Positions 41,933 through 50,181 of a DNA stretch of 64,000 nucleotides are shown piece by piece (position 1 is the first letter of the stretch; each line of letters starts with the position of its first letter). Origin of the DNA: an uncultured Collinsella sp. (GTDB lineage Bacteria; Actinomycetota; Coriobacteriia; Coriobacteriales; Coriobacteriaceae); NCBI GenBank assembly GCA_959019945.1, contig CAUEQD010000005.1:62001-126000 (forward strand). The letters run 5' to 3'. The notes below the pieces were generated by a model, which saw only the letters and a program-made list of their open reading frames with translations, searched no databases and had not been told where the DNA came from. A program made the translations under genes and the position numbers.

Positions 41933-43264
41933 ATGAACGAGTCGTACCGCATGGGCGAGCAATCGATTATTGCCTATCTTCAGCGACTTGCGAATGGCAT
42001 CTCGACCGCCGAACTCGATGTTGCCGCGCTGCCTGCTGAGCTGCGCGCCGTTGGCGAGCAACTGCAAAAGACGCATGCCATCCTGCAACAAGAGCGCCGG
42101 CTGCTTGAGAGCAACGCCTATATCGACCCGCTCACCAACTTGGGCAACCGCGGCGGACTCGACCGTCACGTCGAGCAACTCTGGCACAAAGGTGACCCCT
42201 TCACCTGCGCCTATATTGACATCGACCATCTCAAACATTGCAATGATAGGTTTGGCCACGCCGAAGGCAATCGCTATATTCTGAGCATCTGCCGCACGCT
42301 CTCCGAAACCATGGAGCACGATGAGATGCTGTTCCGCATCGGTGGAGACGAGTTTGTGCTCATCTCGCTCTCCGCAAACGAGACCGAACTCGAGCAGCGC
42401 TTGGAGCGGGTACGTGCCGGGCTGATCGAGGCGAGCTCAAGTGGCAAGGCGCCCATGATCGCCAGCTTTAGCTTTGGCTGCTCGCGCGTCGATCCACTTG
42501 CCGGCGACACGCGTCGCCAGATGACGATGGATGCCGATCGCAAGATGTATCGCTATAAGCTTATGCATCGTGTGCAGCAACCGAAAGACAATGACGCGCC
42601 GCAACGCCCAATCGTCGATCAGCTTCCCTGCAACGACCGGGTGTTCCAAGCGATCTCCATGAGCTCCGAGACGCGCTATCCGTTCATCCTTAACCTCGAT
42701 ACGGGAGAATCGCAATGGTCGGTTAACGCCGTGCGCGATTTTGACCTGCCCTCCCAGCACCCTTTTAACTCACTCGACATGTGGCTCGCCCGCGTTCATC
42801 CCGAGGACCGCGACAACGTACGCGCCGAGCTCGACATGGTGATAAACGGCACGTGGCACTTCCACTACATGCAGTATCGCGTAATGGATGCCACCGGAAA
42901 ATACGTGCTTTGCGACTGCACAGGTTACCGCTTGGACGGCACCGATACCGAGCCCAGCATGTATGTGGGCACTATCATCAACCGAAGCTTGGCAGATACG
43001 ACCGACTCGGTAACGGGCCTGGGCGATGTCCACGCGCTGGTCAACGCTATTGGAGAGATGCGCCGCGTGGCGCGCGAGGCAGGCTTTATTGCCATTAAGG
43101 TCGACGATATCGCCGAAGTCAATGCCCGCTTTGGATTCGATGCAGGCGACCGCGTGCTCGCCGAAAGTGCCGCCTGCCTCATGGATTGTTCGCGCGGCAA
43201 GGGTCGCCTGTTCCGCTCGACGGGACCAATGTTCGTGGCGCTTTTCGATGAGCTCGGCCCCTAG
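41933..43264 (+). CDS. GGDEF-PAS protein cut short by an in-frame TAG
   Basis: The 443-residue product parallels the first half of the 905-residue neighbour: coiled N-terminus, GGDEF with R-I-G-G-D-E-F (137-141), a PAS-like domain, and the start of a second GGDEF. It should make c-di-GMP. ATG 41933 follows AAGGAGG. The frame stops at TAG 43262-43264 in the middle of the second GGDEF domain, and the homologous sequence goes on in the same frame for 65 codons. In the paralogue the matching codon is GAG (Glu), one base from TAG. I infer a recent nonsense mutation, or less likely readthrough. The active GGDEF is upstream and unaffected. Confidence 0.85.
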   Translation: MNESYRMGEQSIIAYLQRLANGISTAELDVAALPAELRAVGEQLQKTHAILQQERRLLESNAYIDPLTNLGNRGGLDRHVEQLWHKGDPFTCAYIDIDHLKHCNDRFGHAEGNRYILSICRTLSETMEHDEMLFRIGGDEFVLISLSANETELEQRLERVRAGLIEASSSGKAPMIASFSFGCSRVDPLAGDTRRQMTMDADRKMYRYKLMHRVQQPKDNDAPQRPIVDQLPCNDRVFQAISMSSETRYPFILNLDTGESQWSVNAVRDFDLPSQHPFNSLDMWLARVHPEDRDNVRAELDMVINGTWHFHYMQYRVMDATGKYVLCDCTGYRLDGTDTEPSMYVGTIINRSLADTTDSVTGLGDVHALVNAIGEMRRVAREAGFIAIKVDDIAEVNARFGFDAGDRVLAESAACLMDCSRGKGRLFRSTGPMFVALFDELGP

Positions 43265-43462
43265 GCAATCGACGAGCTCGCAAACGAAATCGAACGATTC
43301 CTGGGTTCTCCCGTGCTCATCGGCTCGCTTGAATATCAGCCGCCCATTCGCGTGGCCACGCTCCATCTGGACGCTGTCAATCGACAGCCCGTTTCCATTT
43401 TGAACGAGCTCAAAGCGTTGCTCGGTAAAGCCGTGCAGGTGCCAGGTACCAAACTGGATTAG
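43265..43462 (+). pseudogene. Detached 3' end of the GGDEF-PAS gene
   Basis: After the TAG the frame continues with 65 sense codons (A-I-D-E-L-A-N-E-I-E-R-F-L-G-S-P-V to K-L-D) and ends at TAG 43460-43462. The segment aligns without gaps with the neighbour's E-A-F-E-Q-L-T-R-H-L-K-E-A-V-F-A-P-V stretch. It would complete the second GGDEF domain. Confidence 0.85.
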
Positions 43463-43536
43463 CACCGCGCCCGCACCGCCTCCCCCATCGTGCGATAATC
43501 CTCTGCAGAAGTCACCAACAGCAGAGGGAGTTTGTG

Positions 43537-44160
43537 ATGAAGGTTCTTTTGGTCAATGGCAGTCCCAAGGCAAACGGCAATACCGCCCGCGCACTCGCCG
43601 AGGTCTCCGAGCAACTCAACGCCGAGGGCATCGATACCGAGGTGTTCCAGCTGGGCGCCAAGCCCATTCGCGACTGCATCGGTTGCGGCCAGTGCGGCAA
43701 GCTTGGCGGTCGCTGCACCTTTGACGACGACGTGGTGAACGAGCTCATCGCTGCCGCCGAGCAGGCAGATGGTTTTGTCTTTGGCTCCCCCGTCTACTAT
43801 GCGCATCCCAGCGGACGCATCCTCTCAGCCCTCGATCGCGCCTCCTACGCAGGCGGGCACGCCTTTGAGCACAAACCCGGCGCCGCAGTCGCCGTCGCCC
43901 GTCGCGGCGGCACGTCGACCACCTTCGATGTGCTCAACAAGTACTTCACCATTAAGCAGATGCCCGTGGTGGCCTCCACGTACTGGAACAACGTCTTTGG
44001 TGCCATGCCGGGCGAGGCCACCCAGGACGCCGAGGGCCTGGCCACCATGCGAAACATCGGCAAAAACATGGCCTGGCTCCTGCGCTGTATCGAGGCAGGA
44101 CAGGCCGCCGGTATCAACGCACCCGAGGCAGATCGAGCAACGACCAACTTCATTCGATAG
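43537..44160 (+). CDS. NADPH-dependent FMN reductase / iron-sulfur flavoprotein family
   Basis: The 207-residue protein has the flavodoxin-like FMN loop G-S-P-K-A-N-G-N-T near the N-terminus and a C-I-G-C-G-Q-C-G cluster at about residue 50, as in iron-sulfur flavoproteins and related quinone or nitro-reductases. G-S-P-V-Y-Y-A-H-P binds flavin. GGGAG precedes ATG 43537. The ArsC-like gene follows 11 bp downstream, so they may form an operon. The physiological electron acceptor is unknown. Confidence 0.85.
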   Translation: MKVLLVNGSPKANGNTARALAEVSEQLNAEGIDTEVFQLGAKPIRDCIGCGQCGKLGGRCTFDDDVVNELIAAAEQADGFVFGSPVYYAHPSGRILSALDRASYAGGHAFEHKPGAAVAVARRGGTSTTFDVLNKYFTIKQMPVVASTYWNNVFGAMPGEATQDAEGLATMRNIGKNMAWLLRCIEAGQAAGINAPEADRATTNFIR

Positions 44161-44171
44161 AGCGGCGGAGC

Positions 44172-44513
44172 ATGAATATCCAGATTTTTGGAACCAAAAA
44201 GTCTTTCGATACCAAGAAGGCCCAGCGCTATTTTAAGGAGCGCCGCATTAAGGTGCAGTTTATTGACCTTAGGGAAAAGGAGATGAGCAAGGGCGAGCTC
44301 ACGAGCGTGATGCAGGCGGTCGGCGGCATCGACAAGCTGCTCAACCCCAAGGCCAAGGACGAGGAGACGCTCGCGCTCATCCAGCACCTTACCCCTAGCC
44401 AGCGCTTCGACAAACTGCTCGAAAACCAGCAGGTTCTAGCCGAACCCATCGTGCGCAACGGCAAAAAGGCCACCGTCGGTTATTGCCCCGATGTATGGGG
44501 AGCCTGGGAGTAG
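44172..44513 (+). CDS. ArsC/Spx-family protein lacking the catalytic Cys
   Basis: The 113-residue protein has the thioredoxin-like ArsC/Spx fold: an N-terminal I-F-G-T-K-K-S-F-D-T-K-K-A, then F-I-D-L-R, then L-N-P-K and R-P/E-P-I-V-R-N-G-K. In family members the loop reads G-x-K-x-C-D-T; here the Cys position is Phe, and no second Cys follows at the CxxC distance. Reductase activity is thus unlikely. It may act as a regulator or be a YffB-like protein. Confidence 0.8.
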   Translation: MNIQIFGTKKSFDTKKAQRYFKERRIKVQFIDLREKEMSKGELTSVMQAVGGIDKLLNPKAKDEETLALIQHLTPSQRFDKLLENQQVLAEPIVRNGKKATVGYCPDVWGAWE

Positions 44514-44599
44514 CCTGTGTTATTTGCCGGCGCGTGGGTATAAGAGCAGGCGTTTGGCATAAGATTCAACTGTAAGCCATGTCTAACAAAGGAGGGCAC

Positions 44600-45730
44600 A
44601 TGCCCAACAAACCCGTGAAGATCATCATGCTTACCGGATACCTCGGTGCCGGCAAGACCACGCTGCTCAACCACATCCTCGCTAACGACGGCGGCATCCG
44701 CGCCGCCGTGATCGTCAACGATATCGGCGAGATCAATGTCGACGCCAGTCTTATCGCCGACGGCGGCCTTTCCGAGACCGACGACCTCATCCCGCTCACC
44801 AACGGCTGCATCTGCTGCACGCTTTCGGACGACCTGGCCAACCAGCTGCAGGGCATTGCCGATTCGGGCAAGTTCGACTACATCATCATCGAGGCATCGG
44901 GTATTTGCGAGCCTATCCCCATCGCCTACACCATCTCGAGCTTCTGCGACGAGGCCAAGGTGGGCGGCGAGCCCAAGCTCGCGCTCGACAACATCGTGGC
45001 CGTGGTCGACTGCGCCCGCATGTACGACGAGTTCAACGGCGGTCGCGACCTGCTGGCTGAGGATATCGACGAGGACGACATCGAAAGCCTGCTCATCCAG
45101 CAAATCGAGTTCTGCTCCACGCTGATCCTTAACAAGACCGATACCGTGACGCCCGAGCAGATCGCCGAGCTCAAGGCCATCGTGCGCAGCCTGCAGAAGG
45201 ACGCCGTGATCGTCGAGGCCCAAAACGGCGAGGTCCCCATGGAGGAGCTGCTCGATACCGACCGCTTCGACTTTATGCGCGCCTACAACTCCGCCGCCTG
45301 GATCGAGGCCATGGAGCATCCCGAGGAGCACGACGACCCCGAGGTGCTCGAGTACGACATCGAGACCTTTGTGTACTCGCGCCGCAAGCCGTTTGACCTG
45401 CAGAAGTTCACCAATTTTGTTGAGCAGGAGTGGCCCGACGAGGTCATCCGCGTCAAGGGTCCGCTGTGGCAGACCGGCGATCCGGACATGTGCTACATGT
45501 TTGAGCAGGCCGGCCACCAGATGCGCCTGATGGAGAACGGCCTGTTTGTCGATTCGGCGCCCGAGGGCGAGAAGCAGAAGATCATCGACGAGAACCCCGA
45601 GATCATGCAGATTTGGGACGACGAGACGGGCGACCGCATGACGAGCCTGTGCATCATCGGCCGTCACATGGACAAGGATGCGCTCATCGCCTCCCTCGAT
45701 GCCTGCCTGACCGACTGGCACCGCGCCTAG
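44600..45730 (+). CDS. CobW/G3E-family GTPase, probable metallochaperone
   Basis: The 376-residue protein has Walker A G-Y-L-G-A-G-K-T-T, the metal-binding N-G-C-I-C-C-T-L, and the guanine-specificity motif L-N-K-T-D. These mark the COG0523 group, which delivers zinc, cobalt or other metals. The C-terminal CobW_C domain is present (about 250-375). ATG 44600 follows AAAGGAGGG. The metal is not known; no Zur box is evident. Confidence 0.9.
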   Translation: MPNKPVKIIMLTGYLGAGKTTLLNHILANDGGIRAAVIVNDIGEINVDASLIADGGLSETDDLIPLTNGCICCTLSDDLANQLQGIADSGKFDYIIIEASGICEPIPIAYTISSFCDEAKVGGEPKLALDNIVAVVDCARMYDEFNGGRDLLAEDIDEDDIESLLIQQIEFCSTLILNKTDTVTPEQIAELKAIVRSLQKDAVIVEAQNGEVPMEELLDTDRFDFMRAYNSAAWIEAMEHPEEHDDPEVLEYDIETFVYSRRKPFDLQKFTNFVEQEWPDEVIRVKGPLWQTGDPDMCYMFEQAGHQMRLMENGLFVDSAPEGEKQKIIDENPEIMQIWDDETGDRMTSLCIIGRHMDKDALIASLDACLTDWHRA

Positions 45731-45771
45731 GTTTATCCAAGCGGGCATTTTTCCGCCTATGTAACCGCCAA

Positions 45772-45805
45772 ACCACCACGAAGGTGCTCTTCGTGGTGGT
45801 TTTTC
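45772..45805 (+). terminator. Terminator of the CobW-type gene
   Basis: ACCACCACGAA (45772-45782) and TTCGTGGTGGT (45790-45800) form a perfect 11-bp stem followed by TTTT. It lies just before trmL, which must have its own promoter or rely on readthrough. Confidence 0.9.
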
Positions 45806-45825
45806 GTTCTGAGCCAAGGAGATTC

Positions 45826-46425
45826 ATGTTCAACATCGTGCTGTATGCGCCCGAGATTCCGGCCAATACGGGCAATATCGGCCGTACCTGCGTTGTCACC
45901 GGCGCCCGCCTGCATCTGGTGGAGCCGCTGGGCTTTTCGCTCGATGACAAGACGGTGCGTCGCGCCGGTCTGGGCTACTGGCAAAACTTGGACGTGACGA
46001 CCTATGCCGGCTGGGAGGATTTCCTTGCGCGCAACGGCCTCTCCCCCGCCGACGAGCGCCTGCATCTGCTAACCAAAAAGGCACGCCGCACCTATGTGCA
46101 GAGTACCTACCGCGATGGAGACTACTTGGTCTTTGGCAGCGAGAGCTCGGGCATTCCCGAGCCACTGCTTGCCGCGGCGTCCGAGCGCTGCGAGCGCATC
46201 CCGATGCTGCGCGATTGTGACTCACTCGATAACGCCGAGGCCTGGGAAGCCCACGAGGAATCGCTGGGGCATACCCAGGACAGCCACGAGGCCATCCTTC
46301 GGCAGGATATCTGCGGCAACTTCGTCGACCCGGACGACTACCGCATCAGCGCTCTCAACCTCTCCAACAGCGCCGCCATCGTCCTCTACGAGGCCCTGCG
46401 CCAAACAGGCTTTCCGGGAATGTGA
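45826..46425 (+). CDS. trmL: tRNA (cytidine/uridine-34-2'-O)-methyltransferase TrmL, with insertion
   Basis: The 199-residue SPOUT enzyme methylates the wobble ribose of tRNA(Leu). N-terminal I-V-L-Y-A-P-E-I-P-A-N-T-G-N-I-G-R-T and V-F-G-S-E-S-S-G-I-P-E are typical, and the knot segment L-N-L-S-N-S-A-A-I-V-L-Y-E-A is present. Between R-I-P-M and L-N-L-S-N there are about 40 extra residues compared with the E. coli enzyme. ATG 45826 has AAGGAG upstream. The last codon and stop (ATG TGA) lie in the arm of a dispersed palindrome. Confidence 0.9.
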   Translation: MFNIVLYAPEIPANTGNIGRTCVVTGARLHLVEPLGFSLDDKTVRRAGLGYWQNLDVTTYAGWEDFLARNGLSPADERLHLLTKKARRTYVQSTYRDGDYLVFGSESSGIPEPLLAAASERCERIPMLRDCDSLDNAEAWEAHEESLGHTQDSHEAILRQDICGNFVDPDDYRISALNLSNSAAIVLYEALRQTGFPGM

Positions 46426-46451
46426 CAAAGAGGCTGTCCCTTTGTCACATT
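46419..46451. repeat. Palindromic repeat, module D (TGTGACAAAG type), copy 1
   Basis: AATGTGACAAAG (46419-46430) and CTTTGTCACATT (46440-46451) form a perfect 12-bp inverted repeat around AGGCTGTCC. The left arm contains the stop codon of trmL (TGA 46423-46425). The loop begins the GTCCCTTTGTCACA string seen again at 50165-50181. Confidence 0.75.
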
Positions 46452-46454
46452 CGG

Positions 46455-48968
46455 TTATAGGTAGCGACCGGTAATGCTCTTGGAGCAGGCTGCGATGTCG
46501 CCCGGCGTGCCGGCGCAGACGATTTGCCCGCCGGCGCCACCACCGCCCGGGCCCATGTCGATCACGTAATCGGCGTTACGGATAAGGTCGAGATCGTGCT
46601 CGATCACGATAACCGTGGCGCCCTTGGCAACGAGACCGTCAAACACGTTCAGCAGCACCTGAACATCGAGCGGATGTAGTCCAATCGTGGGCTCGTCGAA
46701 CACGAATACGGCATCATCCTGCACGCGGCCCATCTCGCTCGCAAGCTTAAGACGCTGTGCCTCGCCGCCCGAAAGCGCCGGCGTGGGCTCACCAAGCGTG
46801 AGATAGCCCAATCCCAGGTCGTGCAAGGTCTGCAAGCGCGTCTGAACTTTCTTGAGTCCCAGCGTGGCGTCGATAGCCTCGTCCACACTCATGTCCATGA
46901 GCTGCGGCAACGTAAGCAGGCTCCCGTCCTTGCCCTCGCGATGGATATGCGAAGCCGCGTCTGCATAACGTGATCCACGACATGCCGGGCAGACGATCTC
47001 GACGTCGGGCAAAAACTGCACGTCGAGCGATATCGAGCCCGTGCCATCGCACGTAGGGCAGCGCAAGGCGCCAGTGTTGTAGCTAAAGGCACCCGCCTTG
47101 TAGCCGGCTGCTTTGGCCTCGGACGTACGGGCGAAGGCGCGACGCAGCTCGTCATGGATGTCGGCATAGGTCGCCACCGTCGAGCGCACGTTGGCGCCGA
47201 TAGGCGTGGCGTCAATCAGGTTGGCGCGTACGATACCCTCGGCATCGATCCAGCGCACATGTTTTGGCAGGCGCTCGCCAGTTGCCTGAGCCTTAAGTGC
47301 CGGAATGAGCGTCTCGAGCACCAACGTCGTCTTGCCCGAACCCGAAACGCCCGTCACCGCGACAAGGCGGCCGCGTGGGATATCGACTTCGAGCGGCTTG
47401 ACGGTATGGATGGCATCGGTAGCCATGCGGATATGCCCCTGGTCGAACATTTCCTCGTCAGTCACCTGCGGACGCAAGCGCTTGGGCTCGGCGCGCAAAA
47501 ACGGGGCGATGCGGCTGCCCTGCGATTGTTCGACCTCGTCCACCGTGCCCGCGGCAATCACATTACCGCCGCCTGCTCCGGCAACGGGACCCATCTCGAC
47601 CAGATAGTCGGCTTCCGCCAGTACGCGCGTATCGTGGTCGACAACAACCACGGTGTTGCCGTCATCCACCAGATCGCGCATCACGCCTACCAGGCCGTCG
47701 ACATTGGCAGGATGCAAGCCGATTGAGGGCTCGTCCAGCACATAGAGCACGCCCGTCGATCGGTTGCGCACCACGCGGGCGAGCTGCACGCGCTGGCGTT
47801 CGCCCGTGGAGAGTGTGGCGCCGGCGCGGTCGAGCGAAAGATAATCGAGACCCAGATCGACCAGACGACGGGCCGCGCCCAAAAACGAATCGCAGATATC
47901 CGCTGCCATGGGCTGCATCTCGGCCGGCAAGGACGTAGGCACCCCGCGCACCCACTCAATCGCCTCACCCAGCGTCATGGCCGATGCCTGCGCCAGATTG
48001 ATACCGCGCACCTGGGGCTGGCGTGCCGCCTCGGAGAGACGCGTGCCGCCGCAATCGCGGCATGGGCCCTCGCGCAAAAAGCGCGCCACGCGCTTAAGCC
48101 CCTTATCATCCTTAACCTTGGCGAGCGCATTCTCGACGGTATAGACGGCGTTGTAATAGGTAAAATCGAGCGGCGTAGCGCCCTCGCCGTTTTTGGGAAC
48201 GTAGAGAATGTGTTTCTTAACCGCCGGACCATGGAACACGATGTCGCGTTCTTGAGGCGAGAGCTGGTTAAACGGCACGTCAGTGCGCACGCCCATCTCG
48301 CCGGCCACCTGCTTCATCAGATCCCACATTAGCGTGCCCCAGGGAAGCACCGCGCCTTCGTTGATGGTCTTTGACTCGTCGGGCACCAGGCTCGCTTCGT
48401 CCACCTCGCGCATGACACCGGTGCCGCCGCAGGTGGGACACGCACCGCCGCTATTGAAAGCCAAATCCTCGGCACTCGGCGCGTAGAACTCGCGGCCGCA
48501 TGTCGGACACGTGAGCGACAGGCCTGCGGCCACGTTAAGACTCGGCTCCACGCGTGCCCCGCAGTGCGGGCACACGTGATGGGCACAACGGCTAAAGAGC
48601 AGGCGCAGGCTATTGTTGAGCTCGGTCATGGTGCCAAAGGTCGAGCGTACGCCCGGCACGCTGGGGCGCTGATGCAATGCGAGCGCCGCCGGCACGTGCA
48701 GCACCTCGTCCACCTGGGCATGTTCGGCCTGCGTCAGACGACGGCGGGTATAGGTGCTGAGTGCCTCCAGGTAACGACGCGATCCCTCGGCATAAAGAAC
48801 CCCCAGCGCCAGCGAACTCTTGCCCGAACCCGACACGCCGGCAATGCCCACGAGCTTTCCCAGCGGAATATCGATATCGATGTCTTTAAGGTTATGAACG
48901 CGCGCGCCACGCACCTCGATAGCCTGCGGGCTCATCTTCTGTTCCGTCACCTTTATCACCCTACTCAT
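46455..48968 (-). CDS. UvrA-like ABC ATPase without the UvrB-binding domain (UvrA2/DrrC class)
   Basis: The 837-residue protein has two ABC domains with Walker A G-S-G-K-S-S and G-S-G-K-T-T, L-S-T-G-E-R-Q-R and L-S-G-G-E-A-Q-R signatures, and three Cys-pair zinc modules (C-P-H-C-G, C-P-T-C-G, C-P-T-C-D). Canonical UvrA has about 940 residues. Here the segment after the first C-P-H-C-G, where UvrB binds, is replaced by a few residues. This matches class III UvrA proteins linked to resistance to DNA-binding drugs. ATG 48968 overlaps the 3' end of the upstream ATPase gene; ATG 48935 is another possible start. It is not the housekeeping UvrA. Confidence 0.85.
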   Translation of the reverse strand: MSRVIKVTEQKMSPQAIEVRGARVHNLKDIDIDIPLGKLVGIAGVSGSGKSSLALGVLYAEGSRRYLEALSTYTRRRLTQAEHAQVDEVLHVPAALALHQRPSVPGVRSTFGTMTELNNSLRLLFSRCAHHVCPHCGARVEPSLNVAAGLSLTCPTCGREFYAPSAEDLAFNSGGACPTCGGTGVMREVDEASLVPDESKTINEGAVLPWGTLMWDLMKQVAGEMGVRTDVPFNQLSPQERDIVFHGPAVKKHILYVPKNGEGATPLDFTYYNAVYTVENALAKVKDDKGLKRVARFLREGPCRDCGGTRLSEAARQPQVRGINLAQASAMTLGEAIEWVRGVPTSLPAEMQPMAADICDSFLGAARRLVDLGLDYLSLDRAGATLSTGERQRVQLARVVRNRSTGVLYVLDEPSIGLHPANVDGLVGVMRDLVDDGNTVVVVDHDTRVLAEADYLVEMGPVAGAGGGNVIAAGTVDEVEQSQGSRIAPFLRAEPKRLRPQVTDEEMFDQGHIRMATDAIHTVKPLEVDIPRGRLVAVTGVSGSGKTTLVLETLIPALKAQATGERLPKHVRWIDAEGIVRANLIDATPIGANVRSTVATYADIHDELRRAFARTSEAKAAGYKAGAFSYNTGALRCPTCDGTGSISLDVQFLPDVEIVCPACRGSRYADAASHIHREGKDGSLLTLPQLMDMSVDEAIDATLGLKKVQTRLQTLHDLGLGYLTLGEPTPALSGGEAQRLKLASEMGRVQDDAVFVFDEPTIGLHPLDVQVLLNVFDGLVAKGATVIVIEHDLDLIRNADYVIDMGPGGGGAGGQIVCAGTPGDIAACSKSITGRYL

Positions 48969-50079
48969 GCCATAAAACTCGATCGCGAATGTACGCGCCC
49001 AGCATGGGCACGGTAAATCGGACGAGGCCGTATCCGGCAGCCTCGATGACGCGCTCGCGAATCAGGCTTGCGCGATATTTGCTCGCCCAGCTTTGGGTGC
49101 GATCGCAACGCTCAATGATATCCGCCATGCGAGTCGGTTTGCCCTCGTCAGCCGCCATGGCCTCGATAAAGAGGCGCTGCGGACTGCGCAACCCGTAATA
49201 CAAGGGAGCGTCGACCGCTTCATAGAACTCGGAGACGGCATCGGCGTAGCCAGCCTCGACATCGCGCCTTTCAATGACTCGCGTGTTGCGCCGGACAGCA
49301 GACCGCCACATGTAATAGCCCACCAGCTGAACCATATAGGGATGCCCCATGCTTTTGCGCGCCGCAAGGTCCGCCGTCTCCGCGTCAACGTAAAGACCAG
49401 CGTCTTTGACCGTCTGGATATACGAATCGCGCACCTTGGGCAAAGATATCGCCCCCAGCGTACGCTGCTGGGCACGCCGCAAAAACGTCACGCTCGGCTC
49501 TTCGAGCAGATCGTCAACCATACTGGGTAAGCCGGCAAAAACAAGCGCAAGGCCGCGCTGGTCGCTATCGGACAAGCCCGTGGCATCCTGGTCTCCGAGC
49601 ACCTGTTGATAGAGAACGGCAAGAGCCGCCAGCTCCTCGATAGACGCAGATTGAGCCTCGTCAATCGCAAACAGTATGCCCTTGCCTGGACCGAGCTTCT
49701 TGAGGCGCTCGTTGACCAGCCCTCGCAACGTCTCGCCCTTTGCTCGCGCCGCCTCGACCGACATCCGCCCAAACGACGGACCGAACTCCATTGACGTCAC
49801 AACGGGTTTATTCGAGCGAAGCGCGTCGGCCAAGCGGTCGCATAAGCCAAGCGAAGCGGAATCGGAGACAACCGCCCATCCGCGCTCACTGGCCAGACGT
49901 TGCAGCTCCCGCAGGAGAACTGTCTTGCCGCAGCCGCGGTTTCCCGTAATGAGCATGAGCCTGCCCGGCGCTCCGGCGCCGTTATCGAGCCCTTCCTCGA
50001 AATCTTCGATGACCGACTCGCGACCGATGAGTATCGGAGGCCGCTTGCCTGCCGTTGGCTTAAAGGGATTTGGATTCAT
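48961..50079 (-). CDS. AAA-family ATPase with C-terminal winged-helix-like tail
   Basis: The 372-residue protein has P-loop G-N-R-G-C-G-K-T, Walker B I-L-F-A-I-D-E-A-Q and sensor-like A-L-V-F-A-G-L-P. The pattern is that of the STAND/archaeal-type ATPases (AAA_16/ATPase_2). The last 100 residues are helical and may form a winged helix. Its final codons overlap the UvrA-like gene, so the two are one operon. Three TTATACC repeats lie just upstream. The function is unknown; coupling to a UvrA-like protein suggests DNA or drug response. Confidence 0.75.
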   Translation of the reverse strand: MNPNPFKPTAGKRPPILIGRESVIEDFEEGLDNGAGAPGRLMLITGNRGCGKTVLLRELQRLASERGWAVVSDSASLGLCDRLADALRSNKPVVTSMEFGPSFGRMSVEAARAKGETLRGLVNERLKKLGPGKGILFAIDEAQSASIEELAALAVLYQQVLGDQDATGLSDSDQRGLALVFAGLPSMVDDLLEEPSVTFLRRAQQRTLGAISLPKVRDSYIQTVKDAGLYVDAETADLAARKSMGHPYMVQLVGYYMWRSAVRRNTRVIERRDVEAGYADAVSEFYEAVDAPLYYGLRSPQRLFIEAMAADEGKPTRMADIIERCDRTQSWASKYRASLIRERVIEAAGYGLVRFTVPMLGAYIRDRVLWHE

Positions 50080-50114
50080 GTCGGCCTCCTCGGATTGGCA
50101 AACCCTGATAATAG

Positions 50115-50141
50115 TTATACCAACTTATACCGAGTTATACC
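50115..50141. promoter_or_regulatory. Three TTATACC repeats with exact 10-bp period
   Basis: TTATACC occurs at 50115, 50125 and 50135, each separated by 3 bp. The sites lie on one face of the DNA helix, 36 bp upstream of the AAA ATPase start. They overlap the probable promoter on the minus strand (TATTAT near 50110). I infer cooperative binding of a regulator. Confidence 0.6.
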
Positions 50142-50151
50142 AATAGCATGG

Positions 50152-50181
50152 AACAAAAGGAACTGCCCCTTTGTCACATGT
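50152..50181. repeat. Palindromic repeat, module D copy 2
   Basis: GAACAAAAGG (50152-50161) pairs imperfectly with CCTTTGTCAC (50170-50179) around AACTGCCC. The right arm contains the stop codon of the minus-strand Tet(M)-like gene (TGA, 50174-50176). It is a diverged copy of the module at 46419-46451. Confidence 0.65.

Noticed and set aside
44480..45817. 445-codon minus-strand frame opposite the CobW-type gene
   Set aside because: The CobW GTPase motifs on the plus strand are intact; the antisense frame has none.
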